Counted from the stretch's first letter, positions 41,307 to 50,520 are shown. The stretch: 54,592 nucleotides of DNA from SAR86 cluster bacterium AG-422-O05 (GCA_003213495.1 QCMW01000001.1:990704-1045295); one strand, 5' to 3'. Program-made: numbers and translations. The notes: generated by a model from the sequence alone, not told the origin.

Positions 41307-42227
41307 ATGCCTAGGCATATTAGTATCTTATTTCCCGGTCAAGGATCTCAACATATTGGGATGTTGGACAATTTGCCAACTGAACTTGTTGAATCTTTTC
41401 GAGGTTTAGCTTTAAAAGCTCTTAGTTTTGATCTTATTGATTTAATCAAAAATGGAAATGAAGAAGATTTAAATAAGACTTCAATTACTCAACCCGCAAT
41501 TTTATTAACATCTTTTATTTACTATAAACATTTACAAAATTTAACTAATATCAAAGCAGATTTGATGTGTGGACACTCATTAGGTGAATACTCTGCTTTG
41601 GTAGCATCAAATTCTATAACTCTAGATGATGCGTTGAAATTGGTTTATCAAAGAGGATTGTTAATGGAAAGGTCTGTTAAAGGCTCGATGTATGCAATTC
41701 TTAACACAGATATTGATATTATTAACGATTTTTGTATGAAAGTTAGAGATGATGAAAATATGATTGTAAGTACAGCTAATATTAACTCACCTAAACAAAT
41801 TGTTATTGCAGGTGAAAACAGTGCAGTTGAAATGGTTGTTAGTGATTTAAAAAATAATGGACATAAAAAATGTATCAAACTTAATGTTGCCGTAGCATCT
41901 CATTGTAAATTAATGGAAAAAGCTAGCAATGAATTTGAAAATTTAATAAATAAAGTAGAAATTAATTTCCCAGAATGCAATATCATTCATAATACTACAG
42001 CATCTATAACTGAAAACATATCTGATCTTAAGAAGAATTTAGTATTGCATTTAATTAATCCAGTTTTATGGTCACAATCAATGCATTATATAAATTCATT
42101 AAATGGGATTATTATTGAGTGTGGTCCTGGCAAGGTTTTGTCAGGTCTAGCAAAATCTAATGGCATAAAAAATATTTTTACATCATCATCCGAAAATTTT
42201 TTCTATGATATAAAATCAGCTTTATGA
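41307..42227 (+). CDS. fabD: Malonyl-CoA:ACP transacylase
   Basis: A 306-residue FabD. The oxyanion loop FPGQGSQHIGM, the nucleophile GHSLGEYSAL (Ser near residue 92), the Arg motif QRGLLMERSV and the His motif VASHCKLM are all present. It transfers malonyl from CoA to ACP. Directly downstream of rpmF, where plsX and fabH stand in E. coli; ends in ATGA overlap with fabG. Confidence 0.94.
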   Translation: MPRHISILFPGQGSQHIGMLDNLPTELVESFRGLALKALSFDLIDLIKNGNEEDLNKTSITQPAILLTSFIYYKHLQNLTNIKADLMCGHSLGEYSALVASNSITLDDALKLVYQRGLLMERSVKGSMYAILNTDIDIINDFCMKVRDDENMIVSTANINSPKQIVIAGENSAVEMVVSDLKNNGHKKCIKLNVAVASHCKLMEKASNEFENLINKVEINFPECNIIHNTTASITENISDLKKNLVLHLINPVLWSQSMHYINSLNGIIIECGPGKVLSGLAKSNGIKNIFTSSSENFFYDIKSAL

Positions 42228-42940
42228 AAAAGAGAAACATATTTATATCCGGTGCATCAAGAGGTATTGGAAAATCAATGGCGAAACATTTTGCTAAGAG
42301 CAATTTTAATGTCGTTGGCACTTCAAGAAATAACTTTAAATTTGATGACGATTTAGAAAATTTATTACCAATAAAATTAGATGTCACTTCAAGAAATGAT
42401 GTAAAAGATTGTTTTGATGAGCTTAAAACAAAAAATCTCCTTCCTGACATTTTAATTAACAATGCGGGTATTACCGCTGATCAACTATTTTTAAGGATGA
42501 GTGATGATGATTGGGATAATGTAATTAATACAAATTTAACAGGAACATTTAATCTTACAAAAATTTTTTTAAAAAATATGATTAAGAATAAATTTGGTAG
42601 GATAATAAATATATCTTCAATATCAGGCTTAATGGGAAATCCTGGACAAGTTAATTATTCCTCCTCAAAGGCAGCTTTAAATGGGTTTACAAAATCTCTA
42701 GCAAAAGAAGTTGGTTCAAGAAATATTACAGTTAATTGTGTTGCACCTGGTTTTATTGATACCGATATGACTTCTTATATTGGACAAAAGGAAAGAAACG
42801 AAATACTTAAAAAAATACCACTTAATAAATTTGGATCACCTGAAGATATTTCCAAATTGGTCATGTTTTTAATGTCAGATGAAGCCTCTTATATAACTGG
42901 CCAAACTATTTCAATTGATGGTGGCCTATTAATGTACTAA
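42224..42940 (+). CDS. fabG: 3-oxoacyl-ACP reductase
   Basis: A 238-residue short-chain dehydrogenase. Cofactor site GASRGIGKSMA, structural NNAGIT, catalytic Ser in ISSISGLMGNPGQVNYSSSKAALNGF with Tyr near residue 144 and Lys near 148, then VAPGFIDTDMT and the C-terminal TGQTISIDGGLLM. It reduces 3-oxoacyl-ACP with NADPH. It overlaps fabD by 4 bases and is followed by acpP after 70 bases. Confidence 0.94.
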   Translation: MKKRNIFISGASRGIGKSMAKHFAKSNFNVVGTSRNNFKFDDDLENLLPIKLDVTSRNDVKDCFDELKTKNLLPDILINNAGITADQLFLRMSDDDWDNVINTNLTGTFNLTKIFLKNMIKNKFGRIINISSISGLMGNPGQVNYSSSKAALNGFTKSLAKEVGSRNITVNCVAPGFIDTDMTSYIGQKERNEILKKIPLNKFGSPEDISKLVMFLMSDEASYITGQTISIDGGLLMY

Positions 42941-43010
42941 TTTTTATGTGCATCTTTGAACTAATACATGTAAAATGTGTCAAATTTCAATATAGGGTAA
43001 TGGAGATATT

Positions 43011-43241
43011 ATGAGTGTTGAAGATACAGTAAAAAAAATCGTTAGTGATCAACTTGGAAAATCTGTTGATGAGATTCAAAGTGATTCGTCATTTGTAGAT
43101 GATCTAGGAGCTGACTCACTCGATACAGTTGAGCTTGTTATGGCTCTTGAGGAAGAATTTGATTTAGAAATAGCTGATGAGGACGCAGAAAAAATTTCTA
43201 CTGTTAACGAAGCTGTTGAATATATAAATTCTAATTCTTAA
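43011..43241 (+). CDS. acpP: Acyl carrier protein
   Basis: A 76-residue acidic four-helix protein. The phosphopantetheine site is [19 protein letters not shown] with Ser36. It has its own leader region with a Shine-Dalgarno (ggag) 7 bases before the ATG. The prosthetic group comes from CoA, whose synthesis is encoded by coaBC-panBCD in this window. fabF and pabC, which normally follow, are absent. Confidence 0.96.
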   Translation: MSVEDTVKKIVSDQLGKSVDEIQSDSSFVDDLGADSLDTVELVMALEEEFDLEIADEDAEKISTVNEAVEYINSNS

Positions 43242-43303
43242 ATTTAACTAGTTCTACAAATAAGTATTAACGTTTAAGATAACATTTGTTATCTATTGTA
43301 CTT

Positions 43304-44257
43304 ATGATTATATTTGCACGAACAATTCTTATATCCTTTCTATTATTTATATCTTTTTACGCACCCTACGTAGCATATATAAACCATGTACCTAATAATA
43401 ATGTATATGTTTTAGACGTTATAGAAGGTGAGTCAATTAATAAAGTTTTATCTAAATTCTCAGACCATAACTTAATTAATAAAATTTATATAAATATTTT
43501 TATCAAAGCTAATAAAATTTCTTCAATCAAAATTGGAGAATATTCTATAAAAGATAAATCAATTAAAAATATCATTTTATCTATGCAAAATGGAAATACT
43601 ATTACACATCAAATTAGACTCGTTGAAGGGATGAATATATTTCAATTAGAGAAGCTAATTAACCAATCTTTATTAATCAATGATTGTTCATATTTGGAAT
43701 GTTTAGATTCAAAATATGGATTTTATGAAGGCACATTATTTCCAGATACATATTTTTATAAAAAAAATATGAATTCATCGGAAATTCTAATCCAAAGTCG
43801 AAAAAAGTTAGATAAATATCTAGATAATTTATTTATTGATGGCGATTCAAAAACCAATTTAACAAAGAATGAGATTTTGATACTAGCTTCAATTATCGAA
43901 AAAGAGGCTGGTAATAATGATGAAAAAAAATTAATTGCATCAGTATTTCTTAAAAGATTAGATTTAGGGATGAAATTACAGGCTGATCCAACAATAATTT
44001 ATGGTTTATTACCTAATTTTGATGGAGATATTAAAAAATCTGATATTCTAGATTCAAATAATAAATTTAATACATATATGATTAAAGGTCTTCCACCAAC
44101 GCCAATATCAATTTCATCTACATCATCAATGGATGCAGCAGTAAATTCTTTACCGGGTGAATTTTTATTTTTTGTAGCAGATTCACCCACATCTCACTAT
44201 TTCTCAAGAACATATGATGAACATAAAAAAAAAGTTAATGAGTTAAATAGAAAATGA
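43304..44257 (+). CDS. mltG: Endolytic murein transglycosylase
   Basis: I use the ATG at 43304 (MIIFARTILISF), giving 317 residues; a TTG 18 bases upstream is in frame. One N-terminal helix (residues 3-24) anchors the protein in the inner membrane. A LysM-like region (VIEGESINKVLSKFS) and the YceG domain follow, with FYEGTLFPDTYFY, the catalytic Glu in ILASIIEKEAGN (near residue 197), KLQADPTIIYGL, YMIKGLPPTPIS and SHYFSRTYDEHKKKV. It cleaves nascent glycan strands. The stop overlaps the tmk start (ATGA), matching the E. coli mltG-tmk-holB order. Confidence 0.92.
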   Translation: MIIFARTILISFLLFISFYAPYVAYINHVPNNNVYVLDVIEGESINKVLSKFSDHNLINKIYINIFIKANKISSIKIGEYSIKDKSIKNIILSMQNGNTITHQIRLVEGMNIFQLEKLINQSLLINDCSYLECLDSKYGFYEGTLFPDTYFYKKNMNSSEILIQSRKKLDKYLDNLFIDGDSKTNLTKNEILILASIIEKEAGNNDEKKLIASVFLKRLDLGMKLQADPTIIYGLLPNFDGDIKKSDILDSNNKFNTYMIKGLPPTPISISSTSSMDAAVNSLPGEFLFFVADSPTSHYFSRTYDEHKKKVNELNRK

Positions 44258-44847
44258 AGATCATCTCATTTGAGGGTATAGAAGGTGTAGGTAAATCTAC
44301 ACAGATTAGATTATTAAAAGATTTTCTTGAATCAAAAAACCTTAATGTTGAAGTTTTAAGAGAACCTGGTTCAACTTTAGCAGGCGAAAAAATCAGAGAT
44401 ATTTTATTAGACAATGATAATAAATTATCCAATGAAACAGAGCTTCTTTTAATGTTTTCGGCAAGATCAGAACTTGTAAATAAAATAATTTTAGATAGTA
44501 AATCTGATTATTTGTTGTTAGATAGATTTTTTGATGCTTCTATGGCCTATCAAGGTTATGGACGTGAATTATCAAAAGAATTTATAAGCTCATTAATATC
44601 TTTTATTAAATGCCCGATACCAGACTTTACATTTTTACTAGATATTTCTGTGGAACAGGGATTTAGTAGAAAACATAATGATAATATGGACCGAATTGAA
44701 TCATCAGGTTTTGATTTTTTTGATAAAGTAAGAAGAGGGTATTTGGAAATTGCATCAAATAATAATGATAGATTTTTTGTTATCAATGCAAACAATGATA
44801 TAGATTCTATACATGACGAAATTCTATCCAATTTGAATATAATATGA
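44254..44847 (+). CDS. tmk: Thymidylate kinase
   Basis: A 197-residue kinase with P-loop EGIEGVGKSTQ, the LREPGST loop (E-P-G-G/S), the LLDRFFDASMAYQGYGR segment (D-R-x motif and substrate site) and a lid RKHNDNMDRIE. It makes dTDP from dTMP. It overlaps both neighbours by 4 bases. Confidence 0.94.
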   Translation: MKIISFEGIEGVGKSTQIRLLKDFLESKNLNVEVLREPGSTLAGEKIRDILLDNDNKLSNETELLLMFSARSELVNKIILDSKSDYLLLDRFFDASMAYQGYGRELSKEFISSLISFIKCPIPDFTFLLDISVEQGFSRKHNDNMDRIESSGFDFFDKVRRGYLEIASNNNDRFFVINANNDIDSIHDEILSNLNII

Positions 44848-45809
44848 ATTTAAGTGATCTTCCATGGCTAGATAAAATTTATAAAAAAATTAATTTTAAT
44901 AATTTACCTCACGGTATTATTCTTAATGGACCTGAGGGCCTTGGAAAATTTATTCTTGGAAACGAAATTGCAAGGAATTTGATAGTAAATAATAATGATT
45001 CTAAATCAATTAATCTTTTTAATTTAAATTCTCATCCAGATTTTTTATTTTTAAATAAAGATAAAATTCTAACAAGACATATATCATTTAGAGATAAAGA
45101 ATGGGACGAAGAACTAGGAAATCGTAATGTTATAGACTTTCTTTCAATGACTCCTTCTATTAGTACCAACAAAGTTGTTTTAATAAATAACGCTCATACA
45201 ATGAATGAAGTTTCTCAGAACGCATTGTTAAAGTCATTAGAAGAACCATCTGTAAATAGTTATATCATTCTTATTACAAATAGATCAAATTCATTACTTC
45301 AAACCATATATAGCAGATGCCAGATTTTTAATATGCCATCCTTGACGGATGAGGAAATTAATAACTGGTTAGTTTTGAGGGGTATTTCAGACTTCAATAT
45401 AAAAGATTTCCCAAGTTATATAAGTCCTATAAAAATCTTAAATGAAATAGAAAATGATCAACATATGGTGTTTAAAGATTTTATTAAGTTAATGAAAAAA
45501 TTTTTATCTAACCAAGTACATTCAAAGCAGATACTTCAACATCTATCATCATATGAAATAGATTTGATTACTAAAATTAATTATTTAATTGAATTTTTAA
45601 AGATATTACTTAGATCAAAAATATTAAATGAGAAACTTTCAGGATTATATGAAGATTTTAATAATAGTAACTTTAGTACATTAAAGGTATCTAATATTAT
45701 TAATGATTTGCATAATTTAAGATTTGAATATTTTAAAGTTCCTCAAATAAATGAAAATCATGTTTTCAATTATTATTTTAGTGAATTAAAAAATTCAATT
45801 AAGTTATAG
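44844..45809 (+). CDS. holB: DNA polymerase III delta-prime subunit
   Basis: A 321-residue clamp-loader subunit identified by LPHGIILNGPEGLGKFILGNEIARNL, then NSHPDFLFLN, VVLINNAHTMNEVSQNALLKSLEEPS, ITNRSNSLLQTIYSRCQIF and position after tmk. The degenerate P-loop is as expected for delta-prime. The zinc module of E. coli delta-prime (four cysteines at about 50-65) is replaced by a short Asn/Ser-rich linker without any cysteine. The last 11 bases overlap the convergent SDR gene. Confidence 0.9.
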   Translation: MNLSDLPWLDKIYKKINFNNLPHGIILNGPEGLGKFILGNEIARNLIVNNNDSKSINLFNLNSHPDFLFLNKDKILTRHISFRDKEWDEELGNRNVIDFLSMTPSISTNKVVLINNAHTMNEVSQNALLKSLEEPSVNSYIILITNRSNSLLQTIYSRCQIFNMPSLTDEEINNWLVLRGISDFNIKDFPSYISPIKILNEIENDQHMVFKDFIKLMKKFLSNQVHSKQILQHLSSYEIDLITKINYLIEFLKILLRSKILNEKLSGLYEDFNNSNFSTLKVSNIINDLHNLRFEYFKVPQINENHVFNYYFSELKNSIKL

Positions 45810-46566
45810 TTGTTCCGCCGTCAACAACTATTGTTTGACCATTTATATAATTACCAGCATTAGAAGCAAGCATTACAGCAACTCCAGCCACCTCATCAGG
45901 CATACCAATTCTTTGCATTGGAGTTGAAGAAAGAACTGTTTTTAATATGTCTGGATTTTCCCACAAAGCTTTTGCAAAATCTGTTTTAATTAAACCTGGC
46001 GCAATAGAATTTGCTCTTATATTTTTATGACCAAATTCCGCAGCTATATTTTTAACAATCATAACGTCAGCTGCCTTACTTATATTATAGGCTCCCAATA
46101 TTGGACTACCTTTAATGGCAGCAATACTTGAGATAATAATTATTGAGCCGTCCTCTTTTGAAATCATTTCTGGTAAAACAAGATTACATAAAACTTGATT
46201 AGATCTAATATTGTTATGCATTACCTTATCAAATTTCTCTATTGGCATATCTAACATTGATCCCATAAATGGATTTGTAGCAGCATTACATATTAATACA
46301 TCTATTTTTCCAATTTTTTCTCTTGTTTCATTAACTAAGATTTCTAATTGCTTATCATCACTAATGTTTGCAGGAATAGCATAAGCAACTTCACTACCTA
46401 ATTTTGTGTTAATTTCATCAGCAGTTTGTTTACATATATCTAATTTTCTACTTGAAATGATTACTTTAGCCCCATGCTCTGCACACTGATAAGCTATAGC
46501 TTTACCTATTCCCTTGGATGATCCAGTTATGAGTATTGATTTATTTTTTAGGTTAAATAGTGACAT
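45799..46566 (-). CDS. Short-chain dehydrogenase/reductase (DHRS4-like subgroup)
   Basis: A 255-residue SDR with TGSSKGIGKAIAYQCAEHGA, the subgroup-typical LICNAATNPFMGSMLD (N-A-A-x-N-P in place of N-N-A-G), catalytic IISSIAAIKGSPILGAYNISKAAD (Ser, Tyr, Lys) and the end YINGQTIVVDGG. Members reduce carbonyls or act on 3-hydroxyacyl substrates; the precise substrate is unknown. TATAAT on the minus strand at 46573-46578 is 6 bases from the ATG, forming a back-to-back arrangement with the grxC promoter. Confidence 0.85.
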   Translation of the reverse strand: MSLFNLKNKSILITGSSKGIGKAIAYQCAEHGAKVIISSRKLDICKQTADEINTKLGSEVAYAIPANISDDKQLEILVNETREKIGKIDVLICNAATNPFMGSMLDMPIEKFDKVMHNNIRSNQVLCNLVLPEMISKEDGSIIIISSIAAIKGSPILGAYNISKAADVMIVKNIAAEFGHKNIRANSIAPGLIKTDFAKALWENPDILKTVLSSTPMQRIGMPDEVAGVAVMLASNAGNYINGQTIVVDGGTTIT

Positions 46567-46572
46567 TTTTTT

Positions 46573-46580
46573 ATTATAAT
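46573..46580. promoter_or_regulatory. Overlapping back-to-back -10 boxes for the SDR gene and grxC
   Basis: The 8 bases ATTATAAT read as TATAAT on both strands (minus 46573-46578, plus 46575-46580). In each direction the start codon begins exactly 6 bases after the -10 box, so both messages would be leaderless from a 20-base intergenic gap. The -35 regions lie inside the two coding regions and are weak. Confidence 0.5.
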
Positions 46581-46586
46581 TAATTT

Positions 46587-46817
46587 ATGATAAAAAAAGT
46601 TGAAATTTACTCGAGATCTAATTGTTCTTATTGCGATATGGCTAAAAACTTCTTTGATTCTAAAGGAATCAATTATATTGTTTATAATGCTGATGATCCA
46701 GAAGTGTTTAAAGAAATGTTAGAAAGAAATCCTAATGCAAGAACAGTACCTCAAATTTTTATAGATGATAACCTTATAGGTGGCTATACTGACTTAATCG
46801 ATAAATATACGGAATAA
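46587..46817 (+). CDS. grxC: Glutaredoxin 3 type dithiol glutaredoxin
   Basis: A 76-residue glutaredoxin with active site CSYC (Cys13, Cys16), the cis-Pro motif RTVPQIFIDDNLIGGYTDL. GrxC-like proteins reduce disulfides and glutathione mixed disulfides. The symporter gene starts 4 bases later. TATAAT lies 6 bases before the ATG. Confidence 0.92.
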   Translation: MIKKVEIYSRSNCSYCDMAKNFFDSKGINYIVYNADDPEVFKEMLERNPNARTVPQIFIDDNLIGGYTDLIDKYTE

Positions 46818-46821
46818 AAAT

Positions 46822-48489
46822 ATGGAACAATTTAACAATTTTTTAATTTTATTGGATAGCAACTTGAGTGGCTCTTGGTGGTTTCCAGCATTATTAATTG
46901 GTACAGGTATATTTTTTACAATTTATTTAGGCTTTCCTCAATTCAAATACTTTAACAGTGCATTTAAAATTGTTTCTGGTAAGACTAAATCTACTGATCA
47001 AGATGGTGAAACAACTGGATTTCAAGCACTTACAACAGCTATGTCTGGTGCTGTTGGGACTGGCAATATAGGTGGAGTAGCATTAGCTATATGGACTGGT
47101 GGCCCAGCTGCAATTTTCTGGATGTGGATTACAGCAATATTCGGAATGACTACAAAATATGTAGAGGTAACTTTAGGTCATAAATATAGAACTAAGTTAT
47201 CTGATGGTTCAATATCAGGCGGTCCAATGTATTACATTGAACAGGGCTTAAATATGAAATGGGTAGCCATCCTATTTGCATTTCTAATGATGATTACAGC
47301 TATTGGTTCTGGAAATATGCCACAAATTAATAATATTGCATTAGTTATGAATACTGAATTTTCAGTGCCTAAATTATTTACTGGTTTATTTTTGGGTGCT
47401 TTGCTATGGATAATAATTATCGGTGGTATAAAAAGAATTGCATCTGTAGCAAGTAAAATCATTCCAATTATGGGATTGATTTATTTTGGTGGCGCTTTGA
47501 TTATTCTTGCTGAAAACTACCAAAATATTATTCCATCGTTTAATGCTATTTTTGCTCAAGTTTTTACAGGATCAGCTGCGGTAGGGGGTTTTCTTGGTGC
47601 TAGCTTTGCAATGAGTCTAAAATATGGTGTTGCAAGGGGTCTATATTCTAACGAAGCAGGTCAGGGTTCATCACCAATTGCTCACGCTTCATCGAAGAAT
47701 AAATCTATTGATCAAGGTGTTGTTTCTATTCTAGAGCCCTTTATAGATACAATTGTAGTTTGCAGTGTTACCGCCTTGGTTATTCTATCTAGCGGTGTTT
47801 GGACACAAAAATTTGACACAAATTTTTCAAAGACTGACATGGTGATTCTAGAAGGAACATACAGCGATGAAAAAAATATTGATGGTGATTATTTATATCC
47901 AAAACAAATCAATGAATTAAATAGCTACGTTCAATCTTTAGATTCTGATGTAAAAGAATTCTCTGGAGAATTAACTGTTCAAGATGGGAATTTGATCACA
48001 CAGAATATAACTATCCTTCATTCAAGATCAATAGCTGAGGATGTAACCATTTCAGGTCAAAATGATTCAAATCTCTTTACAGGCATATTAAATGTTGATA
48101 ATGGAAAGATAATAGAGTCTGTTGATATACAGGGAAAATCATTAGTTAGCTCAGCTGAGCTTACTGCAAAAGCTTTCTCACAAGGAATTATGGGTCAGTA
48201 TGGTGGGAAACTAGTTGCAATAGCTCTTTTATTATTTGCATTTTCAACTTCCATAACATGGTGCTATTACGGTGATAGATCAACAGCTTATATATTTGGT
48301 GAAAAAGGTGTAATTTGGTACAGAAATTTCTACGTACTTTGTTTTGTGTTAGCAGCAGTAATTGATACAACAATAGTATGGAATATTGCATATGTTGTTG
48401 TTGCGCTTGTATCTATACCAAATCTAATTGCAATGTTTGTATTAAGGAAAGAAATGAAGTCACTATCAGATAATTTTGAAGTGAAATAA
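46822..48489 (+). CDS. Sodium:alanine symporter (AGCS family) with a large insertion
   Basis: A 555-residue transporter, about 90-100 residues longer than usual. The AGCS signature is MSGAVGTGNIGGVALAIWTGGPAAIFWMW (near residues 73-101), with GNMPQINNIA, YSNEAGQGSSPIAHA and TSITWCYYGDRSTAYIFG further on. The extra length lies between about residues 333 and 440, a hydrophilic, strand-rich section (FSGELTVQDGNLITQNITI and ISGQNDSNLFTGILNVDNGKI) between two helices, probably on the periplasmic side. It imports alanine, glycine or similar small amino acids with Na+. It lies 4 bases after grxC. Confidence 0.9.
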   Translation: MEQFNNFLILLDSNLSGSWWFPALLIGTGIFFTIYLGFPQFKYFNSAFKIVSGKTKSTDQDGETTGFQALTTAMSGAVGTGNIGGVALAIWTGGPAAIFWMWITAIFGMTTKYVEVTLGHKYRTKLSDGSISGGPMYYIEQGLNMKWVAILFAFLMMITAIGSGNMPQINNIALVMNTEFSVPKLFTGLFLGALLWIIIIGGIKRIASVASKIIPIMGLIYFGGALIILAENYQNIIPSFNAIFAQVFTGSAAVGGFLGASFAMSLKYGVARGLYSNEAGQGSSPIAHASSKNKSIDQGVVSILEPFIDTIVVCSVTALVILSSGVWTQKFDTNFSKTDMVILEGTYSDEKNIDGDYLYPKQINELNSYVQSLDSDVKEFSGELTVQDGNLITQNITILHSRSIAEDVTISGQNDSNLFTGILNVDNGKIIESVDIQGKSLVSSAELTAKAFSQGIMGQYGGKLVAIALLLFAFSTSITWCYYGDRSTAYIFGEKGVIWYRNFYVLCFVLAAVIDTTIVWNIAYVVVALVSIPNLIAMFVLRKEMKSLSDNFEVK

Positions 48490-48513
48490 CATCTTCTAAT
48501 CTTCATATTATTG

Positions 48514-49509
48514 ATGAAAGTTATAATATTTATTTGTATTCTATTTCTTGTTTCTTGTGGTGGGGGAGGTTCGTCATCCTCTGACTCCAATAATTTAACA
48601 ATAGATAACACTAATACCAATACAAGTTATGTTTATATTCCCCCATCAGGCAAATCTAAAGATAATTGTGTGGCTCAAACAAGTACATCTGATTATGTTG
48701 AAAATTTTGACAATGAACAATTAGATTTATCTGTATGGTCATACGATGAGGGTTGTAATAACAATGGCGGTGGTTGCAATGGTAATAATGAATATCAAAA
48801 CTATACTGAAAATGATTTAGATAATCTTTTTATTGAAGATGGATTACTAAAAATTCAGCCAATATATGAAATAAATACCGGAACCGACAATGTTACGCAG
48901 AACTATACATCTGCGAAAATAATGACAAAAGATAAATTCCCTTTTGATTATAATAGTAGAGTTACAGTTTGCTTTAGAGTTCCAGAGGGAACAGGGTTGT
49001 GGCCTGCTATATGGATGTTACCATTTGATGGCTCACCCTGGCCAAGTGGTGGAGAGATAGATTTAATGGAGGCAAAGGGTAGGTCATATTCAGTTGATGG
49101 CTCACCAGGTCAATCTAATTTAGTAAGTTCTGCGGTTCATTTTGGTACTCAATGGCCGGATAATAAGTATATCGTTGGAGAATTTTATTCTTCAAATGAA
49201 AATACTTTTCAAAACTATTTTCATTCTGTAACTTTAATATTTCAGGAAAATAAAATTAATTTTTATATTAATAACGAAAATACTCCACATTTATCAATCG
49301 ACCCAACTTTATATCCATTAAATCAATACAATTATCCATTTAATAGACAATATTATTTAATAATTAATGTAGCGGTAGGTGGAAATTTTGATGGCGGCAG
49401 AGTTGAACCAAATGAAATTTGCGCCAATTCAGCATGTTCAAATTTCTCAGACGATCCAGACAAAAAAAGACTTCTAATTGATTGGATTGAATATGAAAAA
49501 ATTAGATAA
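48514..49509 (+). CDS. GH16 family beta-glucanase (laminarinase-like) lipoprotein
   Basis: A 331-residue lipoprotein: signal peptide with lipobox LVSCG, then a Ser/Gly/Thr-rich linker. The GH16 catalytic motif is GGEIDLMEAKG (E-I-D-x-x-E, near residue 183), preceded by GLWPAIWMLPFDGSPWPSG and followed by SSAVHFG and the C-terminal GGNFDGGRV and LLIDWIEYEKI. An N-terminal cysteine pair (GCNNNGGGCNGNNEYQ) is typical of bacterial laminarinases. It would cut beta-1,3-glucans such as laminarin at the cell surface. The ATG at 48514 is preferred to a TTG one codon earlier. Confidence 0.9.
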   Translation: MKVIIFICILFLVSCGGGGSSSSDSNNLTIDNTNTNTSYVYIPPSGKSKDNCVAQTSTSDYVENFDNEQLDLSVWSYDEGCNNNGGGCNGNNEYQNYTENDLDNLFIEDGLLKIQPIYEINTGTDNVTQNYTSAKIMTKDKFPFDYNSRVTVCFRVPEGTGLWPAIWMLPFDGSPWPSGGEIDLMEAKGRSYSVDGSPGQSNLVSSAVHFGTQWPDNKYIVGEFYSSNENTFQNYFHSVTLIFQENKINFYINNENTPHLSIDPTLYPLNQYNYPFNRQYYLIINVAVGGNFDGGRVEPNEICANSACSNFSDDPDKKRLLIDWIEYEKIR

Positions 49510-49512
49510 GTT

Positions 49513-50520
49513 TTATTTTCTTTGTAACAGTGAAATGATTTCAAGATGTTCTGTGTTTGGAAATTGATCAAATAACTCAATTTTTTTAATTTCATGAGAG
49601 CCCAAGAACTTAATATCTCTTAAGTAAGACTTAGGGTTACATGATATGTAAATAATATTCTTGTATTTAGAAATTATATTTATTACATCGTCTGTAAGAC
49701 CAGACCTTGGTGGATCAACAAGCACATGACTGAAATTGAATGAACTGAAAGGTATACCATCCATTCTATTAAATTTTCTTCCGCATTCTAACTCAGTTAC
49801 TTCATCTGACGACAATCTTGCAGTATGTATATTATTTATTTTATTTTTTTGAATTGCCTTTAATAAACACCTATAAGCATTTCTATTATTTTCTGTTGCA
49901 AATACATTTTTAAAAACTTTTGATAAAGGAAGTGTAAAGGTTCCAACACCGCAATATAGCTCAATTAAATCATTTGGATTTTCAACAAAGTTAATTACCT
50001 TTGAAATCATTCTATTCAATAGGAATTTATTTGGTTGATAGAAACAATTATCAGTTTGAAATATATTTAGTTTTGAATATTCCAGCTCATCCTCAAGAAA
50101 GTTATCATTGGTTGCATGAATAAAATTTTTAGAACGAATAATAATATCTACATTTAACTTTTTTGAGATTTCTTCAATTGTTTTGATTAGTAGTTCATTT
50201 ACTTTCAAGTGATATATCAAAGTTACAAGAATTTTATTTTTTGAATTCGTTCTAAAGTTAATTTGAAAAAGTTTATTTTTCATAATTTGAGATTTATTAA
50301 TTATTTCTAATATTTTTGGCATTAATTCTTGAATTGATCTGTCCGCATATAAAAATTTATTTAAATAGATTGTTTTTGATGAATCCTTCATAGTGTAAGC
50401 ATTTTTAGAGTATCCAAATTCACATCTACTTCTAAATGATAATGATGGGCTAAGATTTATTGGGATTTTATCAATATAAAGCTCTGAAAGATCTTGTTCA
50501 AATAAATTAAATTTATTCAT
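49513..50520 (-). CDS. trmA: tRNA (uracil-54-C5)-methyltransferase
   Basis: A 335-residue methyltransferase, slightly shorter than E. coli TrmA (366). SAM site LIELYCGVGTFTLPLS, ATENNRNAYR, substrate site VLVDPPRSGLTDDV and catalytic Cys in YISCNPKSYLRDI (near residue 297), with the catalytic Glu near the end (TEHLEIISLL). It makes ribothymidine at tRNA position 54. No Fe-S cysteine cluster, as usual for TrmA. The start overlaps the stop of the DUF2970 gene (ATGA). Confidence 0.92.
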   Translation of the reverse strand: MNKFNLFEQDLSELYIDKIPINLSPSLSFRSRCEFGYSKNAYTMKDSSKTIYLNKFLYADRSIQELMPKILEIINKSQIMKNKLFQINFRTNSKNKILVTLIYHLKVNELLIKTIEEISKKLNVDIIIRSKNFIHATNDNFLEDELEYSKLNIFQTDNCFYQPNKFLLNRMISKVINFVENPNDLIELYCGVGTFTLPLSKVFKNVFATENNRNAYRCLLKAIQKNKINNIHTARLSSDEVTELECGRKFNRMDGIPFSSFNFSHVLVDPPRSGLTDDVINIISKYKNIIYISCNPKSYLRDIKFLGSHEIKKIELFDQFPNTEHLEIISLLQRK

